Below are positions 1 through 7,993 of a stretch of DNA of 64,000 nt, in pieces. A model generated the notes under the pieces. The model had not been told where the DNA came from, searched no databases, and saw only the letters and a program-made list of their open reading frames with translations. Each line of letters opens with the position of its first letter. Within the stretch, counting starts at the first letter, position 1. Source of the stretch: Actinoplanes lobatus (GTDB lineage Bacteria > Actinomycetota > Actinomycetes > Mycobacteriales > Micromonosporaceae); contig NZ_JACHNC010000001.1 in the NCBI RefSeq assembly GCF_014205215.1, positions 7,498,501 through 7,562,500 of the forward strand. Direction: 5' to 3'. Both the position numbers and the translations under genes were made by a program.

Positions 1-654
1 CTTCTGGCCACCTGCGAGACCCTCTGGTTCCGCGACACCGCCTACTTCGAGGTGCCGTGGCGGGGCCGGTGGGAGACCGAGGGCGGCGGCCCGACCATGG
101 GCCACGGCATCCACCAGTTCGACCTGCTGCTGTCGGTGCTCGGCCCGTGGGAGCAGGTCACCGCGGTCGCCGCCCGCCGGGACCGGGACGTCGACACCGA
201 GGACGTGTCGATGGCGCTCGTCACGTTCGCCGACGGCACGGTCGCGTCGGTGGTCAACTCGGTGATCTCGCCGCGGCAGGTTTCCGCGCTGCGGTTCGAT
301 TTCAGCCACGCCACGCTCGAGTTGTCGCACCTCTACGGCTACACCGACGCCGACTGGACGATCACTCCCGCGCCCGGCCACACGGGCGTCGCCGCGCGCT
401 GGGCCGAATCGCCGTCGACCGTCGAGAGTGGCCACGGCGGTCAGTTGACCGCCGTTCTGGACGCGCTCGACGACGGCACCCCACCACCGGTCACGATCGA
501 GGAGACCCGCCGGACCATGGAATTCGTCGCCGCCATCTACGCCTCCGCCTTCACCGGCGCCCCGGTCCGTGCCGGCCAGATCGGCCCGGACAGCCCGTTC
601 GCCGCCCGCATGGACGGCGCCGGCGCTCCCTGGCAGGCGGTGCGCACCCGATGA
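1..654 (+). CDS. Gfo/Idh/MocA-family oxidoreductase, C-terminal part (5' end outside window)
   Basis: The frame is open from base 1 and ends in TGA at 652-654, so the N-terminal Rossmann NAD(P)-binding half lies outside the window. The visible 217 residues fit the C-terminal alpha/beta domain of Gfo/Idh/MocA sugar or inositol dehydrogenases: a segment reading GGGPTMGHGIHQFDLL is the typical substrate-side helix with its histidines, followed by beta strands that describe an open sheet. It is followed closely by a DUF6807 protein and a cupin on the same strand, a pairing usual in carbohydrate-catabolic operons. The substrate cannot be told. Family assignment is confident; activity is inferred. 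Confidence 0.85.
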   Translation, partial: LLATCETLWFRDTAYFEVPWRGRWETEGGGPTMGHGIHQFDLLLSVLGPWEQVTAVAARRDRDVDTEDVSMALVTFADGTVASVVNSVISPRQVSALRFDFSHATLELSHLYGYTDADWTITPAPGHTGVAARWAESPSTVESGHGGQLTAVLDALDDGTPPPVTIEETRRTMEFVAAIYASAFTGAPVRAGQIGPDSPFAARMDGAGAPWQAVRTR

Positions 655-704
655 GCGAGCTTGCGAGCGAATCATTCGGCACCGTTGAAAGGGCATGCGA
701 CGGC

Positions 705-1628
705 ATGACCATCTCCGTCGATCATGCGCTGGGCGTCTCGGTCACGGTTTCCGTTTCCGGCAAACCCCTTTTCTCGTACGTGTACGCGCCCGACACCCAG
801 CAGAGGGAATCCCCGAAGCCCTACCTGCACCCGATCCGCACCCTGGCCGGCGATCTGGTGTCGCTGTACCGCCCGCACGACCACGTCTGGCACAAGGGCA
901 TCGCCTGGTCGCTGCCACACGTCGGCGACCACAACTTCTGGGGCGGCCCCACCTACGTGCACGGCCGGTTCTACGTGCAGAAGGACAACAACGGCACGGC
1001 CGCGCACCGGGCCATGACCGAACTGTCCGCCACCGCCACCACCGCCACCCTGGTCCACGAACTGGACTGGACGTCCCAGCAGGGCGAACCGGTGATCAGC
1101 GAGCAGCGGGCGCTGATCGCCACGGTCGCCGACGACACGAACTGGGTGCTCGTCTTCGAGACCCGGATGACCAACGTGTCCGGCGGCCCCCTCGCCTTCG
1201 GGTCGCCGACCACCAAGGGCCGGGAGAACGCCGGCTACGGGGGACTGTTCTGGCGGGGGCCGCGCTCCTTCACCGGCGGCACCGTGCAGTCCCCGGACGG
1301 CATCGGCGCCGACGACCTGCGCGGCAAGCGGGCCGACTGGTTCGCGTTCCGCGGGAAGCACGACGAGTCCGGCCGGTCCTCGACCGTGCTGATGGTCGAC
1401 GACACCAGCAACCCGCAGCACCCGCCGCAATGGTTCACCCGCAGCGAGGAGTTCGCCTGCCTCAACCCGGCGCCGTTCTTCAGCGAGGAGGTCGACCTGC
1501 CCGACGGGAAGAGCCTCTCCTTCCGGTACGCGGTCGTCGTCTCCGCCGGTGATCATGGCGACGCGGGCACCCGTACCCTCGCCGAACTGGGCCGCGAAGC
1601 GCTCAGCGCGCCCCGAAAAACGGCCTGA
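705..1628 (+). CDS. DUF6807 (PmoA-like) family protein
   Basis: About 307 residues resembling the DUF6807/PmoA-like family (Pfam PF14100), which commonly accompanies Gfo/Idh/MocA dehydrogenases. Conserved-looking features are the HPIRTL segment, the RPHDHVWHKG histidine cluster and the ENAGYGG stretch. I chose ATG 705 because a purine-rich GAAAGGG lies about 11 nt upstream. An in-frame ATG at 651 overlaps the previous stop (ATGA), but the 18 extra codons come from a GAGCGAGC-type low-complexity stretch and look non-coding. Despite the legacy PmoA name nothing suggests methane oxidation. The stop overlaps the start of the cupin gene (TGATG), so the two are probably translationally coupled. Biochemical role unknown. 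Confidence 0.8.
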   Translation: MTISVDHALGVSVTVSVSGKPLFSYVYAPDTQQRESPKPYLHPIRTLAGDLVSLYRPHDHVWHKGIAWSLPHVGDHNFWGGPTYVHGRFYVQKDNNGTAAHRAMTELSATATTATLVHELDWTSQQGEPVISEQRALIATVADDTNWVLVFETRMTNVSGGPLAFGSPTTKGRENAGYGGLFWRGPRSFTGGTVQSPDGIGADDLRGKRADWFAFRGKHDESGRSSTVLMVDDTSNPQHPPQWFTRSEEFACLNPAPFFSEEVDLPDGKSLSFRYAVVVSAGDHGDAGTRTLAELGREALSAPRKTA

Positions 1629-2311
1629 TGGACGGGGTTTTCCCTGGTGGCACCTCGGTGACCCGCCTGTCGGTCTATCCGGGCGCGTGCGCCGCGGACG
1701 GGCTGGCCGGCGGCACCCCGCACATGCATCTCGCGTCGACCGAGGCGTATGTGGTGATCGGCGGGGCGGGGGAGCTGCACACCCTGAACACCGCCGGGCA
1801 CCGCGGGACGCCGCTGTCGACCGGGTCGGTGGTGTGGTTCACGCCCGGCGTGATCCACCGCGCGGTCAACCACGGTGACCTCCAGGTCGTCGTGGTGATG
1901 TCGAACGCGGGACTGCCGGAGGCCGGGGACGCGGTCATGACGTTCCCGCCCGACGTGGTCGCCGACGCTGATCGTTATCGGGCGGCGGTGGAGCTGCCGG
2001 TCGACGAGCGCCGCGACCTCGCCGTGCGGGGATTCCTGCGGCTGGTCGCGGATCCGGCGGCGCTGGAGGAGTTCTACGACCACGCGGTGGCTCTCGTGCG
2101 GCCGAAAGCCGGCGGCTGGCGGGACATCTGGGCGTCGACCGCCGAGGCGCAGACCCGCCGGACCGGCGAGGTGATCGACGCCCTCGCGCACGGCGACGGC
2201 CGTCATCTGCGGGAGTCTGAACTGATCACCACGCCGCAGAGCGAGACGGAACGGCTCGGCATGTGCGGGCGTCTACGAACCTATGACGTACGGAACGGGG
2301 TCACGCTGTGA
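1628..2311 (+). CDS. Cupin-domain protein
   Basis: A 227-residue protein whose first 115 residues form a cupin barrel: HMHLASTEAYVVIGG carries two histidines and a glutamate of cupin motif 1, and GSVVWFTPGVIHRAVN is motif 2 with its histidine. Such barrels bind a metal and often act as sugar isomerases, oxygenases or regulators. The C-terminal 110 residues are helical and not recognised. The ATG overlaps the preceding stop by one base, placing it as third gene of the dehydrogenase/DUF6807 operon, so a role in the same carbohydrate pathway is the simplest inference. Catalytic activity cannot be assigned from sequence. Confidence 0.75.
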   Translation: MDGVFPGGTSVTRLSVYPGACAADGLAGGTPHMHLASTEAYVVIGGAGELHTLNTAGHRGTPLSTGSVVWFTPGVIHRAVNHGDLQVVVVMSNAGLPEAGDAVMTFPPDVVADADRYRAAVELPVDERRDLAVRGFLRLVADPAALEEFYDHAVALVRPKAGGWRDIWASTAEAQTRRTGEVIDALAHGDGRHLRESELITTPQSETERLGMCGRLRTYDVRNGVTL

Positions 2312-2355
2312 CGCGCCGGTACGGCCGGTCCACTTCGTCCCGGACGGCCTCCGCC

Positions 2356-2397
2356 TTGGCATAGTCGAAATCGACTGTTAGATTTCGGCTATGCCAA
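2356..2397 (+). promoter_or_regulatory. PadR promoter embedded in a 17-bp inverted repeat (leaderless start)
   Basis: Arms TTGGCATAGTCGAAATC (2356-2372) and GATTTCGGCTATGCCAA (2381-2397) are inverted repeats with 16 of 17 matches and an 8-nt spacer. The same stretch reads as a promoter: TTGGCA at 2356-2361, 17 nt, TAGATT at 2379-2384, then 6 nt to the PadR ATG at 2391, so the transcript would begin at the start codon. The right arm covers the first codons. This fits an autoregulatory PadR operator; binding itself is inferred. Confidence 0.75.
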
Positions 2398-2981
2398 AGC
2401 GGGCGCTCGACAACCCTCTGGTGCTGGCCATCCTGGGACTGCTCCTGGAACGGCCGATGCACCCCTACGACGTCCTCGGCGAACTGCGCCGACGCAGCGA
2501 GACCCAGGCGGCGGTGATCACCCGCGGCTCCGTCTACGACATCGTCGCCGCGCTGAACACCGCCGGCTGGGTCGCCGAAACGGCACGACTGCGGCAGGGG
2601 AACCGGCCGGAACGCACCGTCTACGCACTGACCGACGCCGGCCGCGACGAACTCGTCCGCCGCCTCGACGAGCAGATCCGCAACCCACGACGCGACTTCA
2701 CCCCGTTCGTCGGCGCCGTGGCCTACCTCGGCGCGCTCGGGCCGGACGGCGCCGCCGACGCGCTGACCGAACGCGCCGAGCGCCTTCGCGAGCGAACCGC
2801 CGCCGACGAACAGAACCTGGCCGGCGTGCTCGATCAGGGCCTGCCGCGGCTGTACATGATCGAAGCCGAGTACGCGCTGCACCAGGCCCGCTCCGAACTG
2901 GCCTGGATCGACGCCACGATCGAGGAGATCCGCGCCGGCCGGCTGCCCTGGCCGGCCCCCGCGACGGAGGAGGGCCCGTGA
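2391..2981 (+). CDS. PadR-family transcriptional regulator
   Basis: A 196-residue regulator. The N-terminal 85 residues form the PadR winged helix (LVLAILGLLLERPMHPYDV opening, a GSVYDIVAAL recognition region, and the VYALTDAGRDEL wing). Residues 100-190 form the coiled-coil dimerisation region typical of longer PadR proteins. No Shine-Dalgarno is visible; the ATG lies 6 nt after a TAGATT box, so leaderless translation is likely. It sits inside a near-perfect inverted repeat, the probable autoregulatory operator. Its stop overlaps the GTG of the next gene (GTGA), making that gene its likely co-transcribed target. The ligand is unknown. Confidence 0.9.
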   Translation: MPKRALDNPLVLAILGLLLERPMHPYDVLGELRRRSETQAAVITRGSVYDIVAALNTAGWVAETARLRQGNRPERTVYALTDAGRDELVRRLDEQIRNPRRDFTPFVGAVAYLGALGPDGAADALTERAERLRERTAADEQNLAGVLDQGLPRLYMIEAEYALHQARSELAWIDATIEEIRAGRLPWPAPATEEGP

Positions 2982-3976
2982 AGTTCGGCATCTACCCGCG
3001 CGGCCGGGCCGCAACGACCTGCTCGCGCCCGGACGACCCGGCAGCCGTCGGTGCGCTCGTCGACGAACTCGCCGACGGCCGGCCGCTGGTGATCCGCGAA
3101 TACGTGCACTTCCTCGGCAGGGACCCCGACCCGGAAACCGTCGCGGCCATCGGCGCCGAGAAGGAACTCGACCGGCTGACCATGCCCGACCAGTGGTATG
3201 CGGAGAACGGCCGGGAACTGGACCTGGTGGCCAGCTACCTCCCGCCGGCCGCCGACCTGGACGGCTGGCTCGCCTTCCTCGACACCGTCATCGACCGCTA
3301 CGGCCACCTGACCCGGTATCTGCAGGTCACCCTCGAACCCAACTTCCCGATCCCGCTGATCGACGGCAGCTCGCCCGGGGTCCTCGACGCGCTCACACAG
3401 GGGATCCCGTACGCGCGGGCCGCTCTCGACCAGCGGGAACTGCACCACGTAGAGGTCGGGTTCTCGGTGGCCGAGCCGCCCGAGTGGCTCGGCGGTGACG
3501 GCGCCTTCTGGGACCACCTGGCCGCGACACCGGCCGCCGCGTTCGCCGACCATGTCGACTACGTCGGACTGGCCCTCTACCCCGACGCCTTCTCACCGGT
3601 CGCCCCGAAAGGCCGGCCGGGTGATGTCGCGTCACTCACCGCCCACGCCGTGCACCACCTGCGCGACGACTGCCTGCCGCGCGCCCACATCCCGGCCGGC
3701 GTCCCGATCCACATCGTCGAGAACGGTTCCCCCAGCGGGCCGTCGCGCGGCGAACAGGCGCAGAGCGAATCCCTCACCGAGATGATCCACACCATCCTGG
3801 ACCAGCGGACAACGGCCAACATCACCGTGTACGAGCTGTTCGGTCTCCGTGACGCCGACAGCGGCTCCACCGAACCCCTCGGCAGCCTGGGCCTGGTCAC
3901 CGACACCTACCGCCGCAAGGCCGCCTTCGAGACCTACCGCGACCTCATCCACCGATGCGGCAGGCCACCTCACTGA
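2978..3976 (+). CDS. Uncharacterised TIM-barrel-like protein coupled to PadR
   Basis: A 332-residue protein starting with GTG that overlaps the PadR stop by 4 bp, so it is translationally coupled. Alternating beta strands and helices with acidic residues at strand ends (QVTLEPNFPIP, HHVEVGFSV, VDYVGLALYPDAF, PIHIVENGSP) look like a glycoside-hydrolase-type (beta/alpha)8 barrel; the glutamates in LEPN and VENG occupy positions where such enzymes keep catalytic acids. I do not recognise a family. There is no signal peptide, so it is cytosolic. A PadR-controlled enzyme acting on a glycosylated or phenolic small molecule is a guess only. Confidence 0.65.
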   Translation: MKFGIYPRGRAATTCSRPDDPAAVGALVDELADGRPLVIREYVHFLGRDPDPETVAAIGAEKELDRLTMPDQWYAENGRELDLVASYLPPAADLDGWLAFLDTVIDRYGHLTRYLQVTLEPNFPIPLIDGSSPGVLDALTQGIPYARAALDQRELHHVEVGFSVAEPPEWLGGDGAFWDHLAATPAAAFADHVDYVGLALYPDAFSPVAPKGRPGDVASLTAHAVHHLRDDCLPRAHIPAGVPIHIVENGSPSGPSRGEQAQSESLTEMIHTILDQRTTANITVYELFGLRDADSGSTEPLGSLGLVTDTYRRKAAFETYRDLIHRCGRPPH

Positions 3977-4066
3977 ACGTGGCGGGGTGGCCGGAACCGG
4001 TCAGATCCCACACCCACAGACCCGCGTACGCGCCGGGGTGGTGGCCGGGCGGCACCGGGTTCCGGA

Positions 4067-4483
4067 TCATCGCTCCTCGTGCAGGGCGGCGTCGACCAGC
4101 TTCTCGAGGGTGCACCGGTCGGCGGGGGAGAGGTGCCCGAACATCTCCGGCAGCCGGGCGGCGACGTCGGCATAGAGCGCGTCGCCGATCTCCTTGCCCT
4201 CCGGCGTGCTGATCAGGGTGCAGAGGCGCCGGTCGTTGTTCTGGCTGGTGCGCTGGACCAGGCCGCGGCGCTCGGTGCGGTCGATCAGGCCGCTGAGCCC
4301 GGGTTTGGCCAGGCCGAGCAGCTGGGCCAGCTCGGTCATGCCGCGGGGCTGGTCCTTCACGAGGCAGAGCAGCTGGGCCTGCGCGGTGGTCAGGTCGTGC
4401 TCGGCGCAGATCTGCGCGTACCGCCGCTGGATCAGGGTGGACAGGCAGACCAGGTGGTTGCCGAAACCCGGGCTCGCTGTCAT
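4067..4483 (-). CDS. MarR-family transcriptional regulator
   Basis: A 138-residue winged-helix protein. The helix-turn-helix covers roughly residues 45-70 (MTELAQLLGLAKPGLSGLID), followed by the wing with the DRR motif (NNDRRLCTLI) typical of MarR proteins. ATG 4483 is preferred over ATG 4492 because AGGTAGG then lies 9 nt upstream, whereas it abuts the earlier ATG. It is divergent from an old-yellow-enzyme gene and the 81-bp spacer holds two copies of a palindrome, so it probably represses both genes and responds to an electrophile or phenolic ligand. That last point is inference from similar marR/ene-reductase pairs. Confidence 0.9.
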   Translation of the reverse strand: MTASPGFGNHLVCLSTLIQRRYAQICAEHDLTTAQAQLLCLVKDQPRGMTELAQLLGLAKPGLSGLIDRTERRGLVQRTSQNNDRRLCTLISTPEGKEIGDALYADVAARLPEMFGHLSPADRCTLEKLVDAALHEER

Positions 4484-4507
4484 AGGCGTCATCCTACCTT
4501 GCAAAAA

Positions 4508-4542
4508 TTCGCGCCGCGAACTAGTTTCGTTCGCGCCACGAA
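4508..4542. promoter_or_regulatory. Paired MarR operators between marR and the ene-reductase
   Basis: Two 13-bp elements in direct orientation: TTCGCGCCGCGAA (4508-4520), a perfect palindrome about its central base, and TTCGCGCCACGAA (4530-4542), with one arm mismatch. Their centres are 22 bp apart, about two helical turns, so two dimers could bind the same DNA face between the divergent starts at 4483 and 4565. Confidence 0.75.
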
Positions 4543-4564
4543 CTTTCTCCCGGAAGGCAGTCCC

Positions 4565-5635
4565 ATGACCGACGCATTCGACGCCTACGACCTCGCCGGC
4601 ACCAAGCTGGCCAACCGCATCGTGATGGCGCCGATGACCCGCAGCCGCGCCCACGGCCCGGGCAACTCCCCGACCGACCTGAACGCCACCTACTACGCCC
4701 AGCGCGCCACAGCCGGGCTCATCGTCAGCGAAGGCATCCAGCCGTCGGTCGTCGGCCAGGGCTACACCGACACGCCCGGCCTGCACAGCCAGGAGCAGGT
4801 CACCGCCTGGCGCACGGTCACCGGCGCCGTCCACGCCGAAGGCGGCGTGATCTTCGCGCAGCTCATGCACAGCGGCCGGATCGGCCATCCCAGCCTGCTT
4901 CCGGACGATCTGATCCCGGTGGCGCCGTCCGCCGTCCGGGCCGCCGGGCAACTGCACACCCACGACGGCATGCAGGACCTCGTCACCCCGCACGAGCTGA
5001 CCGAGGCGGAGATCGCCGGCACCATCGCCGACTTCGTCTCCGCCGCCCGCAACGCCATCGCCGCCGGCTTCGACGGGGTGGAGATCCACGGCGCCAACGG
5101 CTACCTGGTCCACCAGTTCCTGTCCGACAACGCGAACCAGCGCACCGATGGCTGGGGCGGCACCACCGAAGGCCGGATCCGGTTCGCCGTCGAGGTGGCC
5201 ACCGCGATCGCCGAGGCCATCGGCGCCGACAAGCTCGGCATCCGGCTGTCGCCGAACAACCCGTACAACGACATCACCGAGACCAGCACCGGCGAGATCT
5301 ACCCGGCCCTCGTCGGGCAGCTCGCGCCGCTCGGGCTCGCCTACCTGCACCTCGTCGAGAGCGGCGACCGCGAACTCACCCAGCGGCTGCGCGCGCAGTG
5401 GCCGGGCACGTTCATCCTCAACCCGGCCACCCTCCCGCGGTACACCGGACCGGAAGACCTCGCCCTCATCGAAGACGGCACCACCGACCTGCTCTCCTAC
5501 GGCGGGCTCTTCATCGCCAACCCGGACCTGCCGGCGCGGCTCGCGGCCGGCGGCCCCTACAACACCCCGGACTACAGCAAGGCCTTCGGCGGCGACCACA
5601 CCGGCTACATCGACTACCCGGCCCTGTCCGCTTGA
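4565..5635 (+). CDS. Old yellow enzyme-type alkene reductase (FMN)
   Basis: A 356-residue protein of normal OYE length, forming one FMN-binding TIM barrel. Visible family features are the N-terminal RIVMAPMTRSRA phosphate/FMN strand, an AQLMHSGRIGH segment, the core GVEIHGANGYLVHQFLS motif around residues 170-187, and the C-terminal DLLSYGGLFIANPDLP FMN-phosphate loop. It reduces activated C=C bonds of enals, enones or nitro compounds with NAD(P)H. A Shine-Dalgarno-like GGAAGG lies 5' of the ATG. It is divergent from marR across paired palindromes, consistent with inducible xenobiotic detoxification. The true substrate is unknown. Confidence 0.92.
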   Translation: MTDAFDAYDLAGTKLANRIVMAPMTRSRAHGPGNSPTDLNATYYAQRATAGLIVSEGIQPSVVGQGYTDTPGLHSQEQVTAWRTVTGAVHAEGGVIFAQLMHSGRIGHPSLLPDDLIPVAPSAVRAAGQLHTHDGMQDLVTPHELTEAEIAGTIADFVSAARNAIAAGFDGVEIHGANGYLVHQFLSDNANQRTDGWGGTTEGRIRFAVEVATAIAEAIGADKLGIRLSPNNPYNDITETSTGEIYPALVGQLAPLGLAYLHLVESGDRELTQRLRAQWPGTFILNPATLPRYTGPEDLALIEDGTTDLLSYGGLFIANPDLPARLAAGGPYNTPDYSKAFGGDHTGYIDYPALSA

Positions 5636-5645
5636 CCCCTCCTTC

Positions 5646-5679
5646 CCGCGGGGCGCCCTTTGCCGGGGGCACCCCGCGG
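5646..5679 (+). terminator. GC-rich hairpin terminator after the ene-reductase
   Basis: CCGCGGGG (5646-5653) pairs with CCCCGCGG (5672-5679), and the stem extends inward through GCCC/GGGC with a small bulge. It begins 10 nt after the stop codon. There is no clear T-tract, which is usual for actinobacterial terminators. Confidence 0.6.
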
Positions 5680-5785
5680 TGGTCCATCCGGCGACGACCG
5701 CCGCCGGCTTCGAGTCATCAGCCGGGGTACGCCCGAAGCGCCGCACACCTACCAGGGCAAAAGTGAGGGTCGCTAAGGTGACCCG

Positions 5786-6109
5786 ATGAGAGCCCTGCCC
5801 GAGTGGGAGCGGATCAGCGTCCTACGGGCTGAGGCCGAGTACGCGTCGGTGCGCAAAGACGCGCGCACGGCGTACCTCATCTGGGTCTTCTCGGGGATCT
5901 TCGGCGGTCACCGCTTCTACCTGGGCGACACCGGGCGGTCGATCGCGATGCTGTTCACCCTCGGTGGCCTCGGCGTGTGGACGCTGATCGACCTGTTGTT
6001 CATCCGCGGCCGGGTCCGCGCGGTGAACCGTACCCGCCGCGCCGCCATCATGGCCCGCCACGGAATCGTCGACGTCCCGATCGTGAGTGAACGCGCCCTC
6101 GGTGGGTAG
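5786..6109 (+). CDS. TM2-domain membrane protein
   Basis: A 107-residue protein with two predicted membrane segments (about residues 29-42 and 52-68) joined by the GGHRFYLGDTGRSIAM turn that defines the TM2 domain. A charged N-terminus and an arginine-rich tail lie on the cytosolic side. The function of bacterial TM2 proteins is unknown. The ATG is 6 nt after a TAAGGT -10 box (5774-5779) without a Shine-Dalgarno, so the mRNA may be leaderless. Confidence 0.85.
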   Translation: MRALPEWERISVLRAEAEYASVRKDARTAYLIWVFSGIFGGHRFYLGDTGRSIAMLFTLGGLGVWTLIDLLFIRGRVRAVNRTRRAAIMARHGIVDVPIVSERALGG

Positions 6110-6148
6110 ACGGTTGATCGCGTCCCACCGAGCGTCCCGGGAGGTGGG

Positions 6149-6713
6149 ATGACCGGGCATCGATCGCGTGACTCCGTGGTGCCGACCGACATCGCCGATC
6201 CGCCGCGGTCGAACGGCTGGCCTCATCGGCGGTGCGGCGGTACGGGCGCATCGACACCTGGATCGAGGCGGTGGCCGTCGGCATCGCCGGGCCACTGGGC
6301 TCGGAATCGGTGGACGAGATCCGGCGCCTCATCGACACGAACGTCCTCGATACCACGCTGTGCGCCCCACCTTCCAGGCCCAGGGCCACGGCACGTTGGT
6401 GATGGTCGGATCGCTGCTGTCACTGTTCCCGAACCCGATGGTGCCGCTCTACTCGATGAGCAAGTTCGCGATCCGGGGCCTGGCGCTCAACCTGCGGCAG
6501 GCGGTCGCCGGGAATCGCCGGATCCACGTGTGCCTCGTGCTGCCCGGGCCGATCGACACGCCGTTCTTCGTGCGGACCGCCAACCACACCGGCCGCCGGC
6601 TGCGGGCCATCCCACCGGCCTACGCCGGCGCGGCCGGCTACGCCGTCGCCTCGGCGAATGGCTGGGCAGCGCCCACCAGGTCACGGACGGGTGAGCGGCG
6701 CGCCGCACGGTGA
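6149..6713 (+). pseudogene. Decayed SDR oxidoreductase (frameshifted, 5'-truncated)
   Basis: Pieces of one short-chain dehydrogenase lie in three successive frames: VVPTDIADP (about 6176-6202), then AVERLASSAVRRYGRIDTW through RLIDTNVLDTTLCA (to about 6365), then QAQGHGTLVMVGSLLSLFPN, PLYSMSKFAIRGLALN and VLPGPIDTPFF (to about 6660). The order and content match the middle and end of an SDR, including the YxxxK catalytic motif (YSMSK), but at least two frameshifts are needed and the N-terminal glycine-rich cofactor loop is absent. I read it as a pseudogene; sequencing error could explain frameshifts but not the missing 5' end. Confidence 0.75.
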
Positions 6714-6932
6714 ACTTCACCATGCCGGCGCCAGCATCGAAGGTATTACAGGATCCTCCAGTTGTAGGCGCCGAACTTGGACTGTAGGTGTCTGTACTTC
6801 TCGGGCGCGATGGTGTTCTGTGTGGTCAGAGGGTGAGGAAGCAACATTTGGGTTCGCCCGCGACGGGGTGACGACCGACTGGTTCGTGATTTCGCCGCGC
6901 GCAGCACAGTGGAGTCTCCTGGAGGTGCTCGC

Positions 6933-7991
6933 GTGGCCGGCGACGACCCCGCCCGAGTCCTTGCTCAGCGCCTGCGTGACCTGCGCAGGTCCTGGTGGCC
7001 ACACGTCTCGGTCACCCAGGGGGAGCTGGCCGCCGCACTGAGCGCGCGGAAGCCGGCGAGCATTCAGTTGATCTCGTCGTGGGAGCGGGTCGGCAATCCC
7101 AGCCCACCACCTGAGGACCGGCTCAACGCCATCGTCACCTTCTTCTGCACGCGGCGATCGATCCAGCGACGGCCGTACCGATTGATCGCCGAGGATGAGC
7201 TGACCACGGAGGAAGCGGCGATCCGTGCGGATCTCGCTGCCGAACTGTTCGCGCTGCGGGCCGAAGCGGTCGGCGGCAGCCCCAGCGAGGTCAGGCGGCA
7301 GAGCATTGTCGGGCGAGGGCCGTGGCACTACGAGGCCGGGCCGATCGTCATCATCTGCGCCGACCCCGGCAGCGAGGACCGATCGGTTCCTGCCGACCCG
7401 GATCGCTCGAAACTCTCCCGCCTCGCCGATCTCGACTCTCTCTTCGAGCTGCACGGATATCTTCGCGCGGTGAATCCCGACCTCGACGTCCGGTACGTCA
7501 GCGCACGCGACGTGGTTGAGGACGACTGGACGGCGCATCTCGTCCTGCTCGGCGGCATCGATTGGAACGCTGCGACCAGTGATGCCATGCGCCTGACCGG
7601 GGTCCCGGTGAGTCAACACTCCGACGACAATGACCCCAGCAGGGGATACTTCGAGGTCAGTGGCGGTGATAAGTTCGTCCCGGAGTTCACCGAGCGGGGC
7701 GGATCCCGTTATTTGGTCCAAGACGTCGGGCATTTCTTCCGCGCGCCAAATCCGATGAACCGAGAACGGAGCATTACCGTATGTAATGGAATGTACGGTA
7801 GTGGAGTCTACGGCGCGGTTCGTTCCCTTACGCATGACGTATTCAGGGAGAAGAACGCCGACCTACTGGCACAGCGCTTCAGCGGCGACACGTTCAGCCT
7901 GCTGTTCCGGGTTCAGGTGCTCAACGGCGTCGCTGCCACCCCGGACTGGACGGCGCCCGGCACCGTCCTGCACACCTGGCCAGAGGACTGA
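6933..7991 (+). CDS. HTH-domain protein with uncharacterised C-terminal sensor-like domain
   Basis: A 352-residue protein. GTG 6933 is chosen because GGAGG (6921-6925) lies 7 nt upstream. Residues 5-75 form an XRE-type helix-turn-helix (VTQGELAAAL followed by ISSWERVG). After a helical linker, residues 135-350 form an alpha/beta domain with strands IVIICADPG, HLVLLGGIDWN and SITVCNGMYGSGVYGAV, suggesting a Rossmann-like nucleotide or ligand sensor. I have no family name; I recall similar unnamed HTH-plus-Rossmann proteins from actinomycetes, usually beside a glycosyltransferase-like gene, as here. The next gene starts 2 nt after the stop, so they are co-transcribed. Base composition is slightly lower in GC than the neighbours, suggesting acquisition. 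Confidence 0.7.
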   Translation: MAGDDPARVLAQRLRDLRRSWWPHVSVTQGELAAALSARKPASIQLISSWERVGNPSPPPEDRLNAIVTFFCTRRSIQRRPYRLIAEDELTTEEAAIRADLAAELFALRAEAVGGSPSEVRRQSIVGRGPWHYEAGPIVIICADPGSEDRSVPADPDRSKLSRLADLDSLFELHGYLRAVNPDLDVRYVSARDVVEDDWTAHLVLLGGIDWNAATSDAMRLTGVPVSQHSDDNDPSRGYFEVSGGDKFVPEFTERGGSRYLVQDVGHFFRAPNPMNRERSITVCNGMYGSGVYGAVRSLTHDVFREKNADLLAQRFSGDTFSLLFRVQVLNGVAATPDWTAPGTVLHTWPED

Positions 7992-7993
7992 CC

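Noticed and set aside
705..1628. Methane monooxygenase subunit (from the PmoA name)
   Set aside because: The protein is soluble DUF6807 without membrane segments or the copper-site context; the name is a misleading legacy label.
3977..4066. Possible small peptide gene between the TIM-barrel protein and marR
   Set aside because: A minus-strand reading (GLWVWDLTGSGHPATF) looks protein-like but has no proper start or length; 90 bp of convergent spacer is too little to support a call.
4484..5746. Long open frame on the minus strand opposite the ene-reductase, continuous with marR
   Set aside because: High GC gives long antisense frames; the translation is V/G/D/R-biased with no domain, while the plus strand encodes a textbook OYE. 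The real MarR begins at 4483.
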